From contig DASPIU010000005.1 of assembly GCA_035629025.1 (NCBI GenBank), forward strand, positions 45,018 through 109,017: a DNA stretch of 64,000 bases, given 5' to 3'. The notes beneath the pieces were generated by a model. It saw only the letters and a list, made by a program, of their open reading frames with translations, did not search any database and was not told the DNA's origin. The first letter of the stretch is position 1, and each line of letters opens with the position of its first letter. This stretch comes from Stenotrophomonas_A sp035629025. Its GTDB lineage: Bacteria; Pseudomonadota; Gammaproteobacteria; Xanthomonadales; Xanthomonadaceae. Positions 59,833 to 64,000 of the stretch are shown one piece after another. Position numbers and translations under genes: made by a program.

Positions 59833-61163
59833 CCACCACGCTCATCGTCAATGCACGCCTCGTCAACGAAGGCCGCCAGTTCGATGCGGACCTGCGCATC
59901 GGCGAGGATGGCCGCATCGCGCAGATCGGTCCGCAACTGGCCGCCGCGGCCGGTGAACAGGTCATCGATGCCGCCGGGCGCTGGCTGCTGCCGGGGATGA
60001 TCGATGACCAGGTGCACTTCCGCGAGCCGGGCCTGACCCACAAGGGCGACGTGGCCACCGAATCGGCCGCGGCCGTGGCTGGCGGGCTCACCAGTTTCAT
60101 GGACATGCCCAATACCAACCCGCCCACGCTGGATGCGGCGGCGCTGCAGGCCAAGTACGACATGGCCGCCGGCCGCGCCTGGGGCAATTACGGCTTCTAC
60201 CTGGGCGCCAGCAACGACAACCTGGCCGCGATCCAGTCGCTGGACCCGCGCAGCGCGCCGGGCATCAAGGTGTTCATGGGTGCCTCCACCGGCAACATGC
60301 TGGTCGACAACCCGGTCACGCTGGACGCCATATTTCGTGACGCACCGACACCGATCATTACGCACTGCGAGGACACGCCGACCATCGACGCCACCATGAA
60401 GGCGTACGTGGAAAAGTATGGCGACGCCCTGACCGCCGACATGCACCCTGACATCCGCTCGCGCGAGGCCTGCCTGAAGTCCTCGCAGCTGGCGGTGTCG
60501 CTGGCGCGCAAGCACGGCACCCGCCTGCACGTGCTGCACATCTCCACGGCCGACGAGCTGGCGCTGTTCACCCCCGGGCCGATCGAGGGCAAGCGCATCA
60601 CCGCCGAGACCTGCATCCACTTCCTGCGCTTCGACCGCGCCGATTACGCGCGGCTGGGCAATCTGATCAAGTGCAATCCGTCGATCAAGGATGCCAGCGA
60701 CCGTGAGGCACTGGTGCGCGCCCTGGCCGAGGACGTGATCGATGTGCTGGCCACCGATCACGCGCCGCATACCTGGGAAGAGAAGCAGAAGCCCTATGCG
60801 CAGGCCCCGTCCGGCCTGCCGCTGGTGCAGTACGCGCTGGTCGCGGCACTGGAACTGGTGCACGAGGGCAAGCTGCCGGTGGAGAAGATCGTGCACAAGT
60901 TCGCGCATGCCCCGGCGCTGCTGTTCAACGTGGCCGAGCGCGGTTTCCTGCGCGAAGGCTATTGGGCCGACCTGGTGCTGGTCGATGACGGCCCGTTCAC
61001 GGTCAAGCGCGAGGACGTGCTGTCCAAGTGCGGCTGGTCGCCGTTCGAGGGCATGACCTTCCGCTCCAAGGTCGGCGCCACCTGGGTCAACGGCCGCATG
61101 GTGTGGAACGGCGAGCACCTGGTCGGCCGCCCGGGCGGCCAGCGCCTGACTTTCGATCGCTGA
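59829..61163 (+). CDS. pyrC: Dihydroorotase-family amidohydrolase (PyrC, DDQVHFREPG subgroup)
   Basis: 444 residues. Amidohydrolase TIM barrel: LLPGMIDDQVHFREPGLTHK, the carboxylated Lys in SAPGIKVFMGAST, THCEDTPTI, LHVLHISTADE, and the catalytic Asp in VLATDHAPHTWEEKQK. The usual HxH metal pair is Q-V-H here, a variant also found in Bacteroidetes dihydroorotases. Ring closure of carbamoyl aspartate is the best call, but another cyclic amidohydrolase activity cannot be excluded. The ATG overlaps the yidD stop; the stop overlaps the M23 gene start (TGATG). Confidence 0.88.
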   Translation: MTTTLIVNARLVNEGRQFDADLRIGEDGRIAQIGPQLAAAAGEQVIDAAGRWLLPGMIDDQVHFREPGLTHKGDVATESAAAVAGGLTSFMDMPNTNPPTLDAAALQAKYDMAAGRAWGNYGFYLGASNDNLAAIQSLDPRSAPGIKVFMGASTGNMLVDNPVTLDAIFRDAPTPIITHCEDTPTIDATMKAYVEKYGDALTADMHPDIRSREACLKSSQLAVSLARKHGTRLHVLHISTADELALFTPGPIEGKRITAETCIHFLRFDRADYARLGNLIKCNPSIKDASDREALVRALAEDVIDVLATDHAPHTWEEKQKPYAQAPSGLPLVQYALVAALELVHEGKLPVEKIVHKFAHAPALLFNVAERGFLREGYWADLVLVDDGPFTVKREDVLSKCGWSPFEGMTFRSKVGATWVNGRMVWNGEHLVGRPGGQRLTFDR

Positions 61164-62059
61164 TGCGCGGCATCGCCGCGGGCACCCGCTCGCGCCTGAT
61201 CCGTTTGCGTGCCGTGCTTGCGTCGGGTCTGCTCGCCGGCGTGGGGTCGTTCGCCGCCGCGCTCGTGCCGGCGGTCGCTGCCGCACAGCAGGCCGACACG
61301 CGCATCGTGTTTCCCGCCAGCGCTTCGCAAGGCGCACTGGTGATCGGCAAGGTGCCGCCGGGCAGCCGTGTTGAATATGCGGGCCGCGTGCTGCGTGTCA
61401 GCGACTACGGCAGCGTCGTGTTCGGCATCGGCCGCGATGAGCGCGGGCCGTTGCAGGTACAGGTGACGCGACCGGATGGCAGCAGCGAGCGCGTCAGCAT
61501 CGCGGTGACCGCGCGCGACTGGCCGACCGAAAGCGTCAATGGCGTACCGCCGAAGACGGTGAATCCGCCGCCCGCGATTGCCGCGCGCATCCAGCGCGAA
61601 CAGGCGCAGGTCACCGCCGCGCGCGAGCGCGACGACCCGCGCCCGGATTTCGCCCAGCCGTTCGCGTGGCCGGTGCAGGGCCGCATCAGCGGCCGCTTCG
61701 GCAATGCGCGCGTCTACAACGGCCAGCCCGGCGCCGGCCATTCGGGCATGGACATTGCGGTGCCGACCGGGACCCCGGTCAAGGCCCCGGCGGCCGGCGT
61801 AGTGACCTTCGCCGCGCCGGATCTGTACCTGACCGGCGGCACCGTGCTGCTCGACCATGGCTTCGGCGTGAGCTCCAACTTCCTGCACCTGTCGCGCACC
61901 GATGTAAAGCTGGGCGAGCGCGTGGTGCAGGGCCAGGTGATTGGCGCGGCCGGCGCCACCGGGCGCGCGACCGGGCCGCATCTGCATTGGGGAATGAACT
62001 GGTTCGACGTGCGCATCGACCCGCTGCTGGTGCTGGAACGCACGCAGGCCGCGCCGTAG
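61163..62059 (+). CDS. M23 family metallopeptidase (LytM domain)
   Basis: 298 residues. Signal peptide ending about AAAQQ, a beta-rich N-terminal region of about 120 residues, and a C-terminal peptidoglycan endopeptidase domain with all zinc and catalytic residues: GHSGMDIAVPTGTPVKAPAA (H-x-x-x-D), NFLHLSRTDV and GPHLHWGMNWFDVRIDP (HLH). Probably a periplasmic cell-wall hydrolase. Translationally coupled to the dihydroorotase gene. Confidence 0.95.
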   Translation: MRGIAAGTRSRLIRLRAVLASGLLAGVGSFAAALVPAVAAAQQADTRIVFPASASQGALVIGKVPPGSRVEYAGRVLRVSDYGSVVFGIGRDERGPLQVQVTRPDGSSERVSIAVTARDWPTESVNGVPPKTVNPPPAIAARIQREQAQVTAARERDDPRPDFAQPFAWPVQGRISGRFGNARVYNGQPGAGHSGMDIAVPTGTPVKAPAAGVVTFAAPDLYLTGGTVLLDHGFGVSSNFLHLSRTDVKLGERVVQGQVIGAAGATGRATGPHLHWGMNWFDVRIDPLLVLERTQAAP

Positions 62060-62069
62060 CCGCGTTCGG

Positions 62070-62552
62070 CTAGAGCTGCACGTCGCCTACCTTGTCGGCG
62101 TAATCACGCTTCGGGTCCACGCCGAGCAACAGCTTCACGCCTGCCCACAGGCTGTTTTCATTGAGCCAGACCTGCGCTTGCGCGGGATCGAAACGCAGCA
62201 GGACCAGCTTCGGATCGTCCTTGCCGGTGTACCAGGCAGCGATGAAGGGGTTCCACAGGCGCTCGACCATGTCGCGATCGGTCTGCTCGCGCAAGGTGCC
62301 GCTGGCGCTGGCGAATACGTCATGGCCCTTGCCGACCAGTTGCAGGCTTGCCTGCGCCCCGGTGTCGCGCAGGGCAGCGACCAAGTCATTGTCACGCGCG
62401 GTAAAGAACCAGATCGGTCCACCCTCGTCGCCTTCGATCAGTGCGGTCATCGGCTGCGCGTGGCCGTTCTCGGCCACCAGCCCCAGCATCACGGTGCGGT
62501 CCGCCTTGAGGGTCTTCCAGAACTTCTGTTCGAGCTCACGATCGTCTGCCAT
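62070..62552 (-). CDS. Pyridoxamine 5'-phosphate oxidase-like protein (general stress protein 26 type)
   Basis: 160 residues. Split-barrel flavin-binding fold: LEQKFWKTLKADRTVMLGLV, AQPMTALIEGDEGGPIWFFT, AALRDTGAQASLQLVGKGHD, DMVERLWNPFIAAWYTGKDD and FDPAQAQVWLNENSLWAGVK. This is the GSP26-like family, for which a Xanthomonas member binds FMN/FAD. Start ATG 62552; the stop faces the M23 gene 10 bases away. Probably stress related; substrate unknown. Confidence 0.9.
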   Translation of the reverse strand: MADDRELEQKFWKTLKADRTVMLGLVAENGHAQPMTALIEGDEGGPIWFFTARDNDLVAALRDTGAQASLQLVGKGHDVFASASGTLREQTDRDMVERLWNPFIAAWYTGKDDPKLVLLRFDPAQAQVWLNENSLWAGVKLLLGVDPKRDYADKVGDVQL

Positions 62553-62770
62553 CGGTGTCCTCCGTTCACGCGCCATGCGTGGGTTGGCTCCGCAGCCTGC
62601 CGTGCGCGCTGCAAGCGCGCGTGAGCAAATTCGCGCGCGGCGTGACGGCGGCATCACGTCGGCGACCTACACATGCATTACCCGCTGCGCGCTGGATCGA
62701 GCAATGTGGCTTCCGGGCGGCTTCCTGCTGCCCTGCCCCGAGCGGGGCGAAGTATCGAGGAAGCACTGCG

Positions 62771-64000
62771 ATGAAGGTCGAGGCACGAAACGCGCCGAAT
62801 TTGAAGCAAGCCGACAACGAACGCAACGATCCCACGACGCCGCCACCACCGCCCAAGCCGCAGGCGCAGACGCAGCCGATGGGGCAACCGGGCGAGCAAT
62901 CCGGCGCGCAGGCGGTGGGGCGGACGGCAGGGCAAACTGCGACGCGGGCTGGCGGGCAGGCGGCCGGACAGCCCACGGGGCAAGCAGCACAGTCCGCGGG
63001 ACGGACGGCCGGGCAATCGGCGGGGCAATCGCCCGGGCAGTCAGCGGGACAAGCGAGCGGGCAATCCGCGGGGGCGTCGGCAAGGCAATCCGCGGGTCAG
63101 CAGGGGCGGCCATCAGTGGGACAGGCGGGGGCGCAGCCGGCAGCGCAATCCGCGCAATCGCAGGGACAGTTGGCGGCGCAATCAACGCAACAACCGGCGA
63201 CTCGATCGGCCGCACGACCGACTGCGCCATCACAAGGGCAATCTCCAGCACAGTCAGCGCAGCAGCCGAGGACCCGATCTGCCGCACAACCGGCCGTGCC
63301 ATCACAAGGACAGTCGGCAACGCGGTCAGCGCAGCAGCCGACCGCGCAATCAGCCGCCCGATCGCCAAGGCAATCGGCCACGCAAGCAGCGCAGCCGGCA
63401 ACGCAATCTGCACGATCGTCCCCGCAATCGCCGGGTCAATCAGCAACGCAGGCAGCGCAACAGCGGACGGGGCGGTCAGCAGCGCCAACGCCATCCTCCG
63501 GTCAGCCTGGCGCGCCGACAGCGCGCACGCCGATGGCATTCGGCCAGACCCGTGACATGGGTTTCAAGGCGCAGACCGAAGGCCCGACCGATTTGAAGCA
63601 GCAGCGTCTCGCGCATCTGACCGGCTCGACCTCGGCCAACACCCGGCCCACCCCCAACGCGCCGGGCAGCGAAACCGAAGAACTGGTGCGCGGCACGAAT
63701 GGCAACGCGCGGATCGCGCCTGAAGTGGACGCAAGCATCAAGGCCTCGCAGCCAGCGCGGCCCCAAGCCACGGCCGCACCGGCGCAAGCGGCGGCAAAGC
63801 CCGAATCGTTCTGGGACATCGTGCGCGACACCTTCAAGGACCCCGGCGGCCGGCTCGGCCAGTCCTTCAAGAACATCGACACGCTGGTGAAGGAAGGCCG
63901 CTATGCCACGCCGCAGGAAAACGCAGACGCGCGCCGCATCGGCAGCATGTTCAACGCCCCCTTGCAGCTGGCTGTTCCTGGCTTGGGCATTGCCGGCGGC
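62771..64000 (+). CDS. Gln/Ser/Ala/Gly-rich repetitive protein of unknown function (partial, runs off the window end)
   Basis: 410 codons in frame from ATG 62771 to the last base. GAGG lies ten bases upstream. Residues 1-35 are polar with a Pro run (TTPPPPPKPQAQ). Residues about 36-260 are a low-complexity tract of GQSAGQS, AQSAQQP and RSAAQPA motifs built almost only from Gln, Ser, Ala, Gly, Pro, Thr and Arg. Then a more ordinary part begins: MAFGQTRDMGFKAQTEGPTD, ESFWDIVRDTFKDPGGRLGQ, SFKNIDTLVKEGRYATPQEN and hydrophobic APLQLAVPGLGIAGG at the edge. No signal peptide. Codon use in the tract (CAA, TCA, GCA) is unlike the neighbours. I recognise no family. Confidence 0.75.
   Translation, partial: MKVEARNAPNLKQADNERNDPTTPPPPPKPQAQTQPMGQPGEQSGAQAVGRTAGQTATRAGGQAAGQPTGQAAQSAGRTAGQSAGQSPGQSAGQASGQSAGASARQSAGQQGRPSVGQAGAQPAAQSAQSQGQLAAQSTQQPATRSAARPTAPSQGQSPAQSAQQPRTRSAAQPAVPSQGQSATRSAQQPTAQSAARSPRQSATQAAQPATQSARSSPQSPGQSATQAAQQRTGRSAAPTPSSGQPGAPTARTPMAFGQTRDMGFKAQTEGPTDLKQQRLAHLTGSTSANTRPTPNAPGSETEELVRGTNGNARIAPEVDASIKASQPARPQATAAPAQAAAKPESFWDIVRDTFKDPGGRLGQSFKNIDTLVKEGRYATPQENADARRIGSMFNAPLQLAVPGLGIAGG

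Noticed and set aside
62161..63539. Plus- and minus-strand open frames of 464 and 290 codons across the Gln/Ser-rich gene
   Set aside because: They arise from the repetitive GC-rich tract. The frame beginning ATG 62771 has a ribosome-binding site and stays open to the window end with a plausible C-terminal domain.

Overview
The window is high-GC DNA from a member of the Xanthomonadaceae (gammaproteobacteria). It looks close to Stenotrophomonas, Pseudoxanthomonas or Xanthomonas, but the genus cannot be fixed from this sequence alone. Three things point there: the arginine cluster has the Xanthomonas-type layout (acetylornithine carbamoyltransferase, a fused N-acetylglutamate synthase/kinase and an acetylcitrulline-type deacetylase, with proBA behind them); GTAG-type REP elements are scattered between genes; and the ccm and cyd clusters and their -10 boxes look typical. 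About 60 genes are densely packed, many joined by ATGA or TGATG overlaps.

Layout. 1-4.6 kb: minus-strand sugar operon with a LacI regulator, a PF10091/GH144-like lipoprotein glucanase, a sugar-binding lipoprotein and a permease that leaves the window. 4.9-9.2 kb: BolA and YciI proteins, then scpA-scpB-rluB. 9.5-13.2 kb: a second LacI regulator, an unknown secreted protein, and an omega-amidase next to a methionine-type aminotransferase. 13.2-13.8 kb: gene-free DNA with two large inverted-repeat elements. 13.8-20.6 kb: complete cytochrome c maturation operon ccmABCDEFGHI. 20.7-28.6 kb: a MetX/serine O-succinyltransferase, then a 1910-residue trimeric autotransporter adhesin followed by its TpgA-like periplasmic partner. 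29-32 kb: discoidin-domain six-hairpin glycosidase. 32.3-38.8 kb: cydDC and divergent cydABX around a perfect FNR box. 38.9-43 kb: tRNA-Pro(CGG), a cysteine dioxygenase family protein, an aldehyde dehydrogenase remnant, a GDPD-like lipoprotein lacking key residues, and an alpha-amino-acid ester hydrolase. 43-54.3 kb: minus-strand argF'-argG-GNAT-argE'-argAB-GNAT-argC-argH-yciI-proB-proA. 54.3-64 kb: a secreted protein, cysS, sufE, an MFS transporter, a tailed DksA, yidD, a dihydroorotase-family protein, an M23 peptidase, a PNPOx-like protein and a Gln/Ser/Ala-rich protein that runs off the end.

The most interesting regulatory signal is upstream of argF'. A 33-codon leader ORF with clustered Arg codons ends in a segment that can pair with the 5' arm of a strong terminator hairpin, which is the architecture of an arginine attenuator. 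A second signal is a shared LacI-type operator (TGTAANCGNTT core) found before the LacI gene, before the GH144/ABC operon and before the discoidin glycosidase 25 kb away, suggesting one carbohydrate regulon. Other notable items are the adhesin/TpgA pair with near-identical 327-bp repeats, a DksA with a histone H1-like tail and only one of four zinc-finger cysteines, and repeat elements that supply stop codons or coding sequence to housekeeping genes.
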